From the NCBI RefSeq assembly GCF_001187905.1, contig NZ_LGIS01000014.1:372001-436000 (forward strand): a stretch of DNA of 64,000 nt. Reading direction: 5' to 3'. A program made the position numbers and the translations under genes. Of the stretch, positions 33,236 through 44,617 are shown piece after piece. The notes below the pieces were generated by a model, which had not been told where the DNA came from, did not search any database, and saw only the letters and a list, made by a program, of their open reading frames with translations. The stretch's first letter is position 1; every line of letters starts with the position of its first letter. The DNA comes from Pantoea sp. RIT-PI-b (GTDB lineage Bacteria > Pseudomonadota > Gammaproteobacteria > Enterobacterales > Enterobacteriaceae).

Positions 33236-33361
33236 GCAATGGAAGAGCGGGAGGCATTCAGTAATGAATGGCGCTCTGCCAGCGGTTCTGCCAACGTGGA
33301 ACCTCTTTCTGAGTAGGGTGCATTTTCACCGCCAGCAGCGCTTTATCTGCTGGCTTTTTTC
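33236..33361 (+). ncRNA. sgrS: small RNA SgrS (short form)
   Basis: Hfq-dependent small RNA that blocks ptsG translation under sugar-phosphate stress. The conserved 3' part is clear: the base-pairing segment CTGAGTAGGGTG (33309-33320) resembles E. coli CTGAGTATTGGTG. It is followed by the terminator stem GCCAGCAG (33331-33338) / CTGCTGGC (33347-33354) and a T6 tail. Position between sgrR and setA is diagnostic. With a start near 33236 the RNA is only about 125 nt, against 227 nt in E. coli, and no SgrT-like reading frame is recognised. The 5' end is a guess. Confidence 0.82.
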
Positions 33362-33426
33362 GTTTTGCTGTAGAATCTTCTACCCTCATTTCTCTAGCCA
33401 TTTTTTATCCGCAAAGGGATTTCTGC

Positions 33427-34614
33427 ATGAAATCGCTGTTAACGCGTCAACGTCGCATCAATCCGGTCTATCTCTCTTTTATGGTGGTGTCGTTTATGAC
33501 GGGCGTGGCCGGGGCGCTGCAGGCGCCAACGCTGAGTCTATTTTTGACGCGTGAAGTGCAGGTTAGCCCGTTTTGGGTGGGCTTGTTCTTTACCATCAAT
33601 GCGATAGCCGGCATTGTCATCAGCCTGTTAATGGCGAAGCGATCCGATAATCGAGGCGATCGCCGCAATCTGATTCTCTTCTGCTGCCTGATGGCGACAC
33701 TCAATGCGCTGCTGTTTGCTTTCAACCGTCACTATTTAACGCTGGTGACGCTGGGGGTGTTTTTGTCTGCGCTGGCCAGCGTGTCGATTCCGCAGGTGTT
33801 CGCCCTCGCGCGTGAATATGCCGATCAATCGGCGCGTGAGGTGGTGATGTTCAGCTCGGTAATGCGTGCGCAGCTGTCGCTGGCATGGGTGATTGGGCCG
33901 CCGCTGTCGTTTGCGCTGGCGCTCAATTATGGCTTCACCACGTTGTTTTGCGTCGCGGCGGGGATTTTCCTGCTGAGCATGCTGCTGATCTGGCGCACCT
34001 TGCCTTCGGTACCGCGCGTGGTGGCGTCGCCTGAAGAGGTGCTGACGCAGCTTAGCCCGTGGAAAGATAGCCAGGTGCGGCTGCTGTTTATCGCCTCCGT
34101 CACCATGTGGGCGTGCAACACCATGTATATCATCGATATGCCGCTGTATATCAGCTCAACGCTCGGCCTGCCGGAGAAGCTGGCGGGATTATTAATGGGC
34201 ACCGCCGCCGGGCTGGAGATTCCGATTATGCTGCTGGCCGGGCATTACGCGCGGCGGTTGGGCAAACGCAAACTGATGCTGCTGGCACTGGTGGCGGGAA
34301 TTGTGTTTTATCTCGGACTGGTGATGTTCCAGTCACGTACTGCGCTGATGGTGCTGCAGCTGTTCAATGCGGCATTTATCGGCATCATCGCCGGAATTGG
34401 CATGCTGTGGTTCCAGGATTTGATGCCAGGACGGGCAGGCGCGGCAACCACCTTGTTCACGACGTCGATATCCACCGGCATGATTATCGCGGGTATTATT
34501 CAGGGCACCATGAGCGAGCGCTTTGGTCATGAGTCTGTTTATTGGCTGGCGTTGGGGTTAGCGGTGCTGGCGCTGGGATTGGCGTCACGCGTGCGGGATG
34601 TACCGCATCGATAG
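33427..34614 (+). CDS. setA: sugar efflux transporter SetA
   Basis: Major facilitator superfamily exporter of 395 aa with 12 predicted membrane segments, close to E. coli SetA (392). Conserved segments include FMTGVAGALQAPTLSLFLTREV, ALAREYADQSAREVVMFSSVMRAQLSLAWVIGPP and MLWFQDLMPGRAGAATTLFT. ATG 33427 has AGGGA about 7 bp upstream. Its place downstream of sgrS indicates coexpression in glucose-phosphate stress, where it exports non-metabolised sugars. Paralogues SetB/SetC are alternatives, but context favours SetA. Confidence 0.92.
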   Translation: MKSLLTRQRRINPVYLSFMVVSFMTGVAGALQAPTLSLFLTREVQVSPFWVGLFFTINAIAGIVISLLMAKRSDNRGDRRNLILFCCLMATLNALLFAFNRHYLTLVTLGVFLSALASVSIPQVFALAREYADQSAREVVMFSSVMRAQLSLAWVIGPPLSFALALNYGFTTLFCVAAGIFLLSMLLIWRTLPSVPRVVASPEEVLTQLSPWKDSQVRLLFIASVTMWACNTMYIIDMPLYISSTLGLPEKLAGLLMGTAAGLEIPIMLLAGHYARRLGKRKLMLLALVAGIVFYLGLVMFQSRTALMVLQLFNAAFIGIIAGIGMLWFQDLMPGRAGAATTLFTTSISTGMIIAGIIQGTMSERFGHESVYWLALGLAVLALGLASRVRDVPHR

Positions 34615-34621
34615 AAAAGAG

Positions 34622-34648
34622 AAGGGCGACAGAATGTCGCCCTTATTG
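34622..34648. terminator. bidirectional terminator between setA and leuD
   Basis: Perfect 10-bp stem AAGGGCGACA (34622-34631) / TGTCGCCCTT (34635-34644) with a three-base loop, between the convergent setA and leuD stops. The T tract is short in both directions. Confidence 0.8.
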
Positions 34649-34650
34649 CC

Positions 34651-35256
34651 TTAGCGTAAGAACGCGGGCTGATTGGTTTCGTAGCTGGAGATCGACGCTT
34701 CATGTTGCAGCGTCAGGCCAATACTGTCGAGGCCGTTGATCATGCAGTGACGGCGGAAGCTGTCGATTTCAAAGCTGTAGGTTTTCTCACCCGCCGTTAC
34801 CGTCTGCGCTTCCAGATCCACCGTGAAGCTAACGCCCGGCTGCGCGGCGACCAGTTTGAACATCTCATCCACTTCTTCATCACTCAGCTTCACCGGCAGC
34901 AGCTGGTTGTTGAAACTGTTGCCGTAGAAGATGTCCGCGAAGCTTGGTGCGATCACCACATGGAAACCGAAGTCGGTCAGCGCCCAGGGCGCATGCTCAC
35001 GTGAAGATCCGCAGCCGAAGTTTTCACGCGCCAGCAAAATGCTGGTGCCTTTGAACTCGGGCTTGTTCAGCACGAAGCTGGCGGTGGGGACGGTGCCGGC
35101 ATCATCTTCAAAACGCCAATCGTGGAACAGATGCGCGCCAAAGCCGGTGCGCGTCACTTTCTGCAAAAACTGCTTCGGAATAATGGCATCGGTATCGACG
35201 TTAGCCGCATCCAGTGGCGCCACAATGCCGGTGTGTTGAGTAAATTTGTTTGCCAT
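34651..35256 (-). CDS. leuD: 3-isopropylmalate dehydratase small subunit
   Basis: Swivel-domain subunit of isopropylmalate isomerase in leucine synthesis. The 201 aa equal E. coli LeuD. The conserved [14 protein letters not shown] loop (about 70-83) that contacts substrate is present. The start lies 3 bp after the leuC stop. It is the last gene of the leuLABCD operon. Confidence 0.97.
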   Translation of the reverse strand: MANKFTQHTGIVAPLDAANVDTDAIIPKQFLQKVTRTGFGAHLFHDWRFEDDAGTVPTASFVLNKPEFKGTSILLARENFGCGSSREHAPWALTDFGFHVVIAPSFADIFYGNSFNNQLLPVKLSDEEVDEMFKLVAAQPGVSFTVDLEAQTVTAGEKTYSFEIDSFRRHCMINGLDSIGLTLQHEASISSYETNQPAFLR

Positions 35257-35259
35257 GGC

Positions 35260-36666
35260 TTAAGCTCCCTGAGTCAATTCACGAATGTCGGCAAAGCGAC
35301 CGGTTACGGCAGCCGCCGCGGCCATCGCCGGGCTGACCAGGTGAGTACGTCCACCACGGCCCTGACGACCTTCAAAGTTACGGTTGCTGGTGGATGCACA
35401 ACGCTCGCCTGGATTCAGGCGGTCATTGTTCATTGCCAGGCACATGGAGCAGCCCGGCAAGCGCCATTCAAAACCGGCTTCGAGGAAGATTTTATCCAGA
35501 CCTTCGGCTTCGGCCTGCGCTTTCACTGGACCCGAACCTGGCACCACCATCGCTACTACGCCTGGCGCCACTTTGCGACCTTTAGCAATGGCGGCAGCGG
35601 CGCGCAGATCTTCAATGCGTGAGTTGGTGCAGGAGCCGATAAACACTTTATCGATCGCCACGTCAGTCAGTTTAATGCCCGGCTGCAGATCCATGTAAGC
35701 CAGCGCTTTCTCGGCCGAGGCGCGCTCAACCGGATCGGCAAACGATTGTGGATTCGGGATCGCTTGATCCACCGCCATCACCTGGCCAGGGTTGGTGCCC
35801 CAGGTAACTTGCGGGGCAATATCTTCCGCGTGCAGGGTGACAATGCTGTCAAACTTCGCATCGCGGTCAGACTTAAGCGTGCGCCAGTAAGCAACCGCCT
35901 GTTCCCACTGCTCGCCCTTCGGTGCGAACTGTTTGTCTTTCAGGTAGTTGAAGGTGGTGTCATCCGGTGCGACCAGGCCCGCTTTGGCACCCATCTCAAT
36001 CGCCATATTACACAGCGTCATGCGGCCTTCCATGCTCAGCGCTTCAATCGCTGGGCCACAGAATTCAACAACGTGACCGGTACCGCCAGCGCTGCCGGTT
36101 TTACCAATGATCGCTAACACGATGTCTTTAGCGGTAATGCCCGGCGCCGCTTCGCCCAGCACTTCAATCTTCATGGTTTTCGCACGACCCTGTTTCAGGG
36201 TTTGCGTGGCAAACACATGCTCAACTTCAGAGGTACCGATACCGAACGCCAGCGAACCGAACGCGCCGTGGGTGGCGGTGTGGGAGTCGCCGCAGACAAT
36301 AGTCATGCCCGGCAGCGTCATGCCTTGTTCCGGCCCAATCACGTGCACGATGCCCTGGAACGGGTGATTCAGGTCATACAGCTGAATGCCGAACTCAGCA
36401 CAGTTCTTGATCAGCTCTTGCATCTGAATACGTGCCATCTCGCCAGACGCATTGATGTCTTTGGTCTGGGTCGAAACGTTATGGTCCATGGTGGCGAAGG
36501 TTTTTGACGGTTGACGCACTTTGCGGCCGTGCGCACGCAGGCCATCAAAGGCCTGCGGTGACGTCACTTCATGGATCAAATGGCGATCGATATACAGTAA
36601 CGGGGTTTCTTTTGGCGCTTCGTGGACGACATGTGCATCAAATAACTTCTGGTATAAGCTTTTCAT
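35260..36666 (-). CDS. leuC: 3-isopropylmalate dehydratase large subunit
   Basis: Aconitase-family [4Fe-4S] subunit that interconverts 2- and 3-isopropylmalate with LeuD. The start is the ATG complementary to 36664-36666, giving 468 aa (E. coli 466) and [15 protein letters not shown] longer frame to 36717 would overlap leuB by 47 bp without homology. Cluster cysteines are visible in FIGSCTNSR and in PGCSMCLAM. Four bases separate it from leuB. Confidence 0.97.
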   Translation of the reverse strand: MKSLYQKLFDAHVVHEAPKETPLLYIDRHLIHEVTSPQAFDGLRAHGRKVRQPSKTFATMDHNVSTQTKDINASGEMARIQMQELIKNCAEFGIQLYDLNHPFQGIVHVIGPEQGMTLPGMTIVCGDSHTATHGAFGSLAFGIGTSEVEHVFATQTLKQGRAKTMKIEVLGEAAPGITAKDIVLAIIGKTGSAGGTGHVVEFCGPAIEALSMEGRMTLCNMAIEMGAKAGLVAPDDTTFNYLKDKQFAPKGEQWEQAVAYWRTLKSDRDAKFDSIVTLHAEDIAPQVTWGTNPGQVMAVDQAIPNPQSFADPVERASAEKALAYMDLQPGIKLTDVAIDKVFIGSCTNSRIEDLRAAAAIAKGRKVAPGVVAMVVPGSGPVKAQAEAEGLDKIFLEAGFEWRLPGCSMCLAMNNDRLNPGERCASTSNRNFEGRQGRGGRTHLVSPAMAAAAAVTGRFADIRELTQGA

Positions 36667-36670
36667 TTTA

Positions 36671-39327
<2,657 letters not shown>

Positions 39328-39370
39328 CGTAATCTTCCTTATGCATTAACTTTGCCGGTGCTACGAGCAT

Positions 39371-39398
39371 AAAAAAACCCGCGCATTGGCGCGGGTTT
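39371..39398 (-). terminator. leu operon attenuator (rho-independent terminator)
   Basis: Perfect 9-bp stem AACCCGCGC / GCGCGGGTT (arms 39376-39384 and 39389-39397 on the + strand). On the leu strand it is followed by a run of seven T. It lies between the leuL stop and the leuA start. It should form when leucyl-tRNA is plentiful and the ribosome clears the leader. Confidence 0.9.
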
Positions 39399-39420
39399 CT
39401 TAAACTTCTGCAGGTTCGAA

Positions 39421-39504
39421 TCAGTTATTGATTCCGCCCACGAGTCTACCGCGCAAACTGGATGCGTTTAGTAGTAGACCGAGTAGGCGGAAAGAATGAA
39501 ACAT
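39421..39504 (-). CDS. leuL: leu operon leader peptide
   Basis: A 27-codon reading frame (ATG complementary to 39502-39504, TGA at 39421-39423) with GAGG 8 bp upstream. The peptide has the run LLGLLL at residues 7-12, encoded CTA CTC GGT CTA CTA CTA. Most of these are the rare CTA leucine codon, so ribosome stalling depends on scarce leucyl-tRNA. The C-terminal part GRLVGGINN resembles E. coli LeuL (GRPVGGIQH). The attenuator hairpin follows 23 bp later. Confidence 0.93.
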   Translation of the reverse strand: MFHSFRLLGLLLNASSLRGRLVGGINN

Positions 39505-39537
39505 GAGTCAAACCTCGTAAATTGTGTGCTGCACATA

Positions 39538-39566
39538 TTGGTACTGGAATTGACGTAGCAAGTCAA
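39538..39566 (-). promoter_or_regulatory. leu operon promoter
   Basis: On the leu strand, TTGACT (39566-39561) is separated by 17 bp from TACCAA (39543-39538). The arrangement, and the CCAG just before the -10, parallel E. coli leuLABCD. The leader ATG starts 34 bp after the -10. Confidence 0.68.
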
Positions 39567-40238
39567 CCCTAAGTGCAAGGGTATTTCAGTCAAGCCAGGA
39601 GGGCGATCTGCTGTGATTTTTCAGCTGCGCAGAGCAATGACATAAATTAGCTGCAGGATAAGCAAAACCCTGCGCTTAAAAAATATTTTAGAGAATAGAT
39701 TTTATTTTAATGCGTTGAAATATATTGATTTAGTTAGTTAATGCGATCTGAATCCAAAACAAGATTTGGCTTGTTGTATAGAGGAATATGATGTGATTAA
39801 GCCATTTTAAAGATAATCAAGCCAGAAAGTAATTAGCCCAAAAGATTGTGGACTGAGTGGTCAGGCAATATGAAAATCATATTTCTTATAACACGCTGCA
39901 AATAATTGCTTAGCCAGCATTATCCTCTGTGGTTATGACAAAGCATTAGTTTAATCCTCCCAGGCGATAATCACGCGTTAGTGCCTTAATTGCCGGATAG
40001 AGCCTGAGGTGGCATGCTGGCGTTTGCAGGCTGCGTAGTCTGCGGTTATGGTAATCGACCTACTCTTAAAAGAATTAACTCAAGTAGATTCCCTGTACCT
40101 GGAAGGCGGAAATGAACGCCGTCTTCTGAGCATAAACATAAGGTTTTGATCTTAATTGGCAAGCGGGGGCCGGATATCAGTGGCGTGCGGGAAACGCGAA
40201 CGTCAGTGGATTCAGTCCCTCAAGCCTGGAGGCAGAAA
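39567..40238. other. long AT-rich intergenic region between leuL and ilvI, no leuO
   Basis: About 670 bp without a supported gene. E. coli has leuO here; no reading frame of a LysR-type regulator is present on either strand. The part from 39660 to 39960 is visibly AT-rich and probably carries the ilvIH promoter and Lrp-type sites, but no individual site could be assigned with confidence. A five-codon open frame with GGAAGG upstream (ATG 40112, TGA 40127-40129) is noted. Confidence 0.75.
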
Positions 40239-41963
40239 ATGGAGATGTTGTCAGGAGCCGAAATGGTCGTCCGTTCGTTAATCGATCAGGGCGTTAAGCA
40301 GGTATTCGGCTATCCGGGCGGAGCGGTGCTCGATATTTACGATGCGCTGCAAACGGTCGGTGGTATTGACCATGTATTGGTGCGTCATGAACAAGGCGCG
40401 GTGCATATGGCCGATGGCCTTGCGCGTGCGACGGGCGAGGTTGGGGTGGTGCTGGTGACGTCCGGTCCGGGCGCCACTAACGCGATCACCGGTATCGCAA
40501 CGGCCTATATGGACTCCATCCCGATGGTGATTCTGTCGGGCCAGGTGCCCTCTTCACTGATCGGCTACGATGCGTTCCAGGAGTGCGACATGGTCGGCAT
40601 CTCCCGTCCGGTGGTGAAGCACAGCTTCCTGGTGAAAAATACCGAAGAAATTCCAACCGTATTGAAAAAGGCCTTCTGGCTGGCAGCGAGCGGTCGTCCG
40701 GGACCGGTGGTAATCGATCTACCAAAAGATATCCTCAATCCTGCCAATAAGTTGCCATACGTATGGCCGGAAACGGTGAGCATGCGCTCCTACAATCCGA
40801 CTATCCAGGGCCATAAAGGACAGATTAAGCGCGCATTGCAAACGTTATTAGCGGCCCATAAGCCGGTGATTTACGCGGGTGGTGGCGCGATCATGTCTGG
40901 CTGTGAAGCTGAACTGCTGCAGCTGGCGGAAAAACTGAATATCCCGGTAACTATGTCGTTAATGGGCCTGGGCGTGTTCCCTGGCACGCATAGTCAGAGT
41001 GTCGGGATGCTGGGTATGCACGGCACTTACGAAGCCAACATGACTATGCACAATGCCGACTTGATTTTCGGTATTGGCGTACGTTTCGATGATCGCACCA
41101 CCAACAATCTGGCGAAGTACTGCCCGAATGCCACCATCATGCATATCGACGTCGATCCGACCTCGATCTCCAAAACCGTGAGCGCGGATATTCCGATTGT
41201 CGGTGATGCAAAACAGACGCTGACTCAAATGCTTGAGCTGCTGGCGCAAAGCGATGCGAAGCAGGAGCTTGATAGCCTGCGTGATTGGTGGCAAACCATT
41301 GATGGCTGGCGTAGCCGTAAGTGCCTGGAATTTGATCGCACCAGCGACAAGATTAAGCCGCAGGCGGTGATCGAAACCATCTGTCGTTTGACCAAAGGTG
41401 ACGCTTACGTCACCTCTGACGTGGGTCAGCATCAGATGTTCGCTGCGCTTTATTACCAGTTCGACAAACCACGTCGTTGGATCAACTCCGGTGGCCTGGG
41501 CACCATGGGCTTCGGCCTGCCCGCTGCGTTGGGTGTGAAGATGGCGCTGCCGGATGAAACGGTTATCTGCGTGACCGGTGATGGCAGCATCCAGATGAAC
41601 ATTCAGGAGCTGTCAACCGCACTGCAATACGATTTGCCGGTGCTGGTGCTGAACCTCAACAACGGCTTCCTCGGCATGGTGAAGCAGTGGCAGGACATGA
41701 TTTACTCCGGCCGCCACTCGCAGTCTTATATGCAATCGCTGCCTGACTTCGTCCGTCTGGCTGAAGCCTATGGCCACGTCGGCATCGCGATTCAACATCC
41801 TGCCGAACTGGAAGAGAAGCTTCAGCTGGCGCTGGACACGCTGGCGAAAGGGCGTCTGGTGTTTGTTGATGTGAATATTGACGGCAGCGAGCACGTTTAC
41901 CCGATGCAGATTCGGGGTGGTTCGATGGATGAGATGTGGCTGAGCAAAACGGAGAGGACTTAA
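40239..41963 (+). CDS. ilvI: acetolactate synthase III, large (catalytic) subunit
   Basis: TPP- and FAD-dependent synthesis of acetolactate/acetohydroxybutyrate for valine, leucine and isoleucine. The ATG at 40239, with GGAGG 7 bp upstream, gives 574 aa, the E. coli length, and [14 protein letters not shown]. An in-frame ATG at 40146 would add 31 unmatched residues. Conserved blocks include [14 protein letters not shown], the catalytic Glu in [12 protein letters not shown], and the TPP/Mg site [12 protein letters not shown] followed by [14 protein letters not shown]. It is two bases from ilvH. Confidence 0.97.
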   Translation: MEMLSGAEMVVRSLIDQGVKQVFGYPGGAVLDIYDALQTVGGIDHVLVRHEQGAVHMADGLARATGEVGVVLVTSGPGATNAITGIATAYMDSIPMVILSGQVPSSLIGYDAFQECDMVGISRPVVKHSFLVKNTEEIPTVLKKAFWLAASGRPGPVVIDLPKDILNPANKLPYVWPETVSMRSYNPTIQGHKGQIKRALQTLLAAHKPVIYAGGGAIMSGCEAELLQLAEKLNIPVTMSLMGLGVFPGTHSQSVGMLGMHGTYEANMTMHNADLIFGIGVRFDDRTTNNLAKYCPNATIMHIDVDPTSISKTVSADIPIVGDAKQTLTQMLELLAQSDAKQELDSLRDWWQTIDGWRSRKCLEFDRTSDKIKPQAVIETICRLTKGDAYVTSDVGQHQMFAALYYQFDKPRRWINSGGLGTMGFGLPAALGVKMALPDETVICVTGDGSIQMNIQELSTALQYDLPVLVLNLNNGFLGMVKQWQDMIYSGRHSQSYMQSLPDFVRLAEAYGHVGIAIQHPAELEEKLQLALDTLAKGRLVFVDVNIDGSEHVYPMQIRGGSMDEMWLSKTERT

Positions 41964-41965
41964 TT

Positions 41966-42457
41966 ATGCGTCGTATTTTATCGGTTCTGCTGGAAAATGA
42001 ATCCGGCGCATTGTCCCGTGTCGTGGGACTGTTCTCGCAACGTGGCTACAACATTGAAAGCCTGACTGTAGCGCCCACCGATGATCCTACGTTATCCCGC
42101 ATGACCATCCAAACGGTTGGCGACGCGAAAGTGCTGGAGCAGATCGAGAAGCAACTGCATAAGCTGGTGGACGTGTTACGCGTCAGCGAACTGGGGCAGG
42201 GCGCCTATGTAGAGCGCGAGATCATGCTGGTGAAAATTCAGGCCAGCGGTTACGGTCGTGAAGAAGTGAAGCGCAGCGCGGAAATTTTCCGTGGTCAGAT
42301 TATCGATGTGACGCCGACGCTTTACACGGTTCAGCTGGCGGGCACCAGCGATAAACTTGATGCGTTTCTCAACACTGTACGTGATGTAGCGGAAATTGTT
42401 GAAGTGGCGCGTTCAGGAATCGTTGGTGTGTCACGCGGCGATCGCGTTATGCGTTAA
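41966..42457 (+). CDS. ilvH: acetolactate synthase III, small (regulatory) subunit
   Basis: Valine-binding regulatory subunit that activates IlvI and confers feedback inhibition. The start at ATG 41966 gives 163 aa, equal to E. coli. The frame upstream to 41936 overlaps ilvI and is not used. An N-terminal ACT domain (about 1-75, [25 protein letters not shown]) and a C-terminal ALS_ss domain are recognisable. A terminator follows at 42488. Confidence 0.97.
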   Translation: MRRILSVLLENESGALSRVVGLFSQRGYNIESLTVAPTDDPTLSRMTIQTVGDAKVLEQIEKQLHKLVDVLRVSELGQGAYVEREIMLVKIQASGYGREEVKRSAEIFRGQIIDVTPTLYTVQLAGTSDKLDAFLNTVRDVAEIVEVARSGIVGVSRGDRVMR

Positions 42458-42487
42458 TAACGCAGAGAAAAGATCACATTCAGTGCT

Positions 42488-42520
42488 AACCCGGCGAAAT
42501 GCCGGGTTTTTTTATTTTAT
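42488..42520 (+). terminator. rho-independent terminator after ilvH
   Basis: Perfect 8-bp stem AACCCGGC (42488-42495) / GCCGGGTT (42501-42508) with loop GAAAT, running into a T7 tract and ATTTTAT. It lies 31 bp after the ilvH stop. Confidence 0.93.
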
Positions 42521-42654
42521 GCGCTCAACCAGGATGCTGGAGAAAAGCGGTTGCTCAGCGTAGTTTTCTGCGGTTAGATGTTACAAATGTTTTATCCATA
42601 GCTAATCTGCGGATATTTTCGCCAGCGCTGGCTTAACAGAATTAAGGTGTCATC

Positions 42655-43665
42655 GTGAAACTGGATGAAATTGCGCGCCTGGCAGGCGTGTCGCGCACTA
42701 CGGCCAGCTACGTAATAAATGGCAAAGCGCGGCAGTATCGTGTCAGCGAAAAAACCGTCGAAAAAGTCATGGCGGTGGTGCGTGAACACAATTATCACCC
42801 CAATGCCGTTGCGGCTGGGCTGCGTGCCGGCCGGACGCGCTCTATTGGTCTGGTAATCCCCGATTTGGAAAACACCAGTTACACCCGCATTGCAAATTAT
42901 CTGGAGCGTCAGGCGCGACAGCGCGGCTATCAGCTGCTGATTGCCTGCTCGGAAGATCAGCCCGATAACGAAATGCGCTGTATTGAGCATCTGCTGCAGC
43001 GTCAGGTCGATGCCATCATTGTTTCTACCTCATTACCGCCAGAGCACCCGTTCTATCAGCGATGGATCAATGATCCCTTACCGATTATCGCTCTGGACCG
43101 CGCGCTGGATCGTGAACACTTTACCAGCGTGGTAGGAGCCGATCAGGATGATGCCCAAGCGTTGGCGGCTGAATTGCGTCAGCTGCCGGTGAAAAATGTG
43201 CTGTTCCTTGGCGCACTGCCTGAGCTTTCAGTGAGTTTCCTGCGCGAACTGGGCTTCCGCGATGCGTGGAAGGATGACGAGCGCCCTATCGATTACATTT
43301 ACTGTAATAGCTTCGATCGTGCCGCCGCGGCAACGTTGTTTGAAAGCTACCTCGAAGATCATCCTATGCCGGATGCGCTGTTCACCACCTCATTTGGGCT
43401 ATTACAGGGCGTGATGGACATTACGCTTAAGCGCGATGGTCGCCTGCCAACCGATCTGGCAATTGCTACCTTTGGTGATCATGAATTGCTCGATTTCCTG
43501 GAATGCCCGGTACTGGCAGTGGGTCAGCGTCACCGCGATGTCGCCGAGCGTGTGCTGGAGTTAGTATTAGCCTCGCTGGATGAGCCACGCAAACCGAAGC
43601 CTGGTTTAACGCGCATCCGCCGAAATTTATTCCGCCGTGGACAATTAAGTCGCCGCGCAAAATGA
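42655..43665 (+). CDS. cra: catabolite repressor/activator Cra (FruR)
   Basis: LacI-family regulator of carbon flow that responds to fructose 1-phosphate. The GTG start at 42655 (as in E. coli), preceded by AAGGTG, gives 336 aa (E. coli 334). The N-terminal helix-turn-helix [24 protein letters not shown] (residues 2-25) and hinge are nearly identical to E. coli, and a periplasmic-binding-protein-like sensor domain follows (about 60-330). It stands alone between terminators at 42488 and 43672. Confidence 0.97.
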   Translation: MKLDEIARLAGVSRTTASYVINGKARQYRVSEKTVEKVMAVVREHNYHPNAVAAGLRAGRTRSIGLVIPDLENTSYTRIANYLERQARQRGYQLLIACSEDQPDNEMRCIEHLLQRQVDAIIVSTSLPPEHPFYQRWINDPLPIIALDRALDREHFTSVVGADQDDAQALAAELRQLPVKNVLFLGALPELSVSFLRELGFRDAWKDDERPIDYIYCNSFDRAAAATLFESYLEDHPMPDALFTTSFGLLQGVMDITLKRDGRLPTDLAIATFGDHELLDFLECPVLAVGQRHRDVAERVLELVLASLDEPRKPKPGLTRIRRNLFRRGQLSRRAK

Positions 43666-43671
43666 AATTGT

Positions 43672-43697
43672 GGGCAGCTCGCTGCCCCTTTTAATTT
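43672..43697 (+). terminator. rho-independent terminator after cra
   Basis: Stem GGGCAG (43672-43677) / CTGCCC (43682-43687) with a CTCG loop, followed by CTTTTAATTT. It lies 6 bp after the cra stop. Confidence 0.85.
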
Positions 43698-44065
43698 AAC
43701 CAATAGATATTTCTCAAGAACCTCCCGGGGTAAAAAAGCGTAAATTATCGCCACCACAGCTAACAATTTAAACCTGTTAACTTTTCTTATTTGTTTACAT
43801 GTTCATCAACGAGTCATAGCAGAGCCGGCGCGAAGCTGCTGGGCTTCCTTTCAGAAATCCCCTAAAATGCAGCCGCTGTCGCAGAACGCAGGGCAAATAT
43901 ATTTCAGCGCTAAAGCGCTTTATTTTTCGCCAATTTATATTTCGCGGAAATTTTTATTCCACTATTCATCAGGTTAATTTTAATTTTGCCGCTCAATGTC
44001 GCTTTATTCCCGTCTCCAATTAATTTCACCCGTTGTAAATAGTGATATTCACTTGCCGTTGCGGC
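43698..44065. other. gene-free stretch between cra and the mra promoter
   Basis: About 370 bp with no credible reading frame. It contains a terminator-like hairpin at 43906-43927: AGCGC/GCGCT stem, TAAA loop, then TTATTTTT on the + strand. That leaves room for a small transcript between about 43800 and 43927, but no convincing promoter was found. The rest is AT-rich without recognised motifs. Confidence 0.5.
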
Positions 44066-44095
44066 TTGACAAGGATTTCATCGGCTCCGTAAACT
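44066..44095 (+). promoter_or_regulatory. Pmra, main promoter of the dcw cluster
   Basis: Consensus -35 TTGACA (44066-44071) and -10 TAAACT (44090-44095) separated by 18 bp. It lies just upstream of the MraZ-type repeats and 62 bp from the mraZ start. It corresponds to the E. coli Pmra promoter that drives the division and cell-wall genes. Confidence 0.8.
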
Positions 44096-44101
44096 CGTTT
44101 C

Positions 44102-44146
44102 GTGGTAAAAAGTGGGATAAAGTGGTGAAAACGGGTGATTGAGGGG
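44102..44146 (+). promoter_or_regulatory. MraZ operator: decamer-spaced G-rich repeats
   Basis: Pentamers occur exactly every 10 bp: GTGGT 44102, GTGGG 44112, GTGGT 44122, CGGGT 44132 and AGGGG 44142, separated by A-rich five-base spacers. MraZ is known to bind direct TGGGN repeats with this spacing in its own promoter and to autoregulate the cluster. The first three or four repeats fit best; the fifth overlaps the mraZ Shine-Dalgarno region. Confidence 0.75.
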
Positions 44147-44156
44147 TAAGGCTGGC

Positions 44157-44615
44157 ATGTTCCGTGGAGCAACGTTAGTCAATCTCGACAGTAAAGGGCG
44201 ATTAGCAGTACCAACACGCTATCGTGAATTGCTTGTCGCAGAGTCTCAGGGGCAAATGGTATGCACCATTGACCTCCACCAGCCATGCCTGCTGCTTTAT
44301 ACCCTGCCCGAATGGGAAATCATTGAGAAAAAGCTGTCTCGCTTATCCAGCATGAATCCTGCAGAGCGTCGCGTACAGCGACTGCTGTTAGGGCATGCCA
44401 GTGAGTGTCAGATGGATAATGCGGGCCGTTTGTTGTTAGCGAATACGCTGCGACAACACGCGGGCCTGACCAAAGAAGTGATGCTGGTTGGACAGTTCAA
44501 TAAATTTGAGCTGTGGGATGAACAGACCTGGTATCAACAAGTTAAGGACGATATTGACACAGAACAGTCGGCTCAGGAGCCTTTATCTGAGCGGTTGCAG
44601 GACTTGTCGCTATAG
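44157..44615 (+). CDS. mraZ: transcriptional regulator MraZ
   Basis: AbrB-like DNA-binding protein that represses the dcw cluster. The ATG at 44157 gives 152 aa (E. coli 152) and [24 protein letters not shown]. The frame from 44139 adds six unmatched residues. Two tandem SpoVT/AbrB-type domains are present (about 5-55 and 75-125), each with a DxxGR element (DSKGR, DNAGR). It is first in the cluster, two bases before rsmH, with its own operator upstream. Confidence 0.96.
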   Translation: MFRGATLVNLDSKGRLAVPTRYRELLVAESQGQMVCTIDLHQPCLLLYTLPEWEIIEKKLSRLSSMNPAERRVQRLLLGHASECQMDNAGRLLLANTLRQHAGLTKEVMLVGQFNKFELWDEQTWYQQVKDDIDTEQSAQEPLSERLQDLSL

Positions 44616-44617
44616 CT

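Noticed and set aside
33046..33294. 82-residue minus-strand frame over the sgrR start
   Set aside because: It overlaps sgrR in another frame and the divergent promoter region; no ribosome site or recognisable family.
33264..33554. 96-residue frame starting in the SgrS region, as a possible SgrT
   Set aside because: It runs through the SgrS terminator and into setA in another frame; the translation has no SgrT features.
40146..40238. N-terminal extension of ilvI from ATG 40146
   Set aside because: ATG 40239 has a strong GGAGG and gives exactly the family length and N-terminus; the 31 extra residues show no family similarity.
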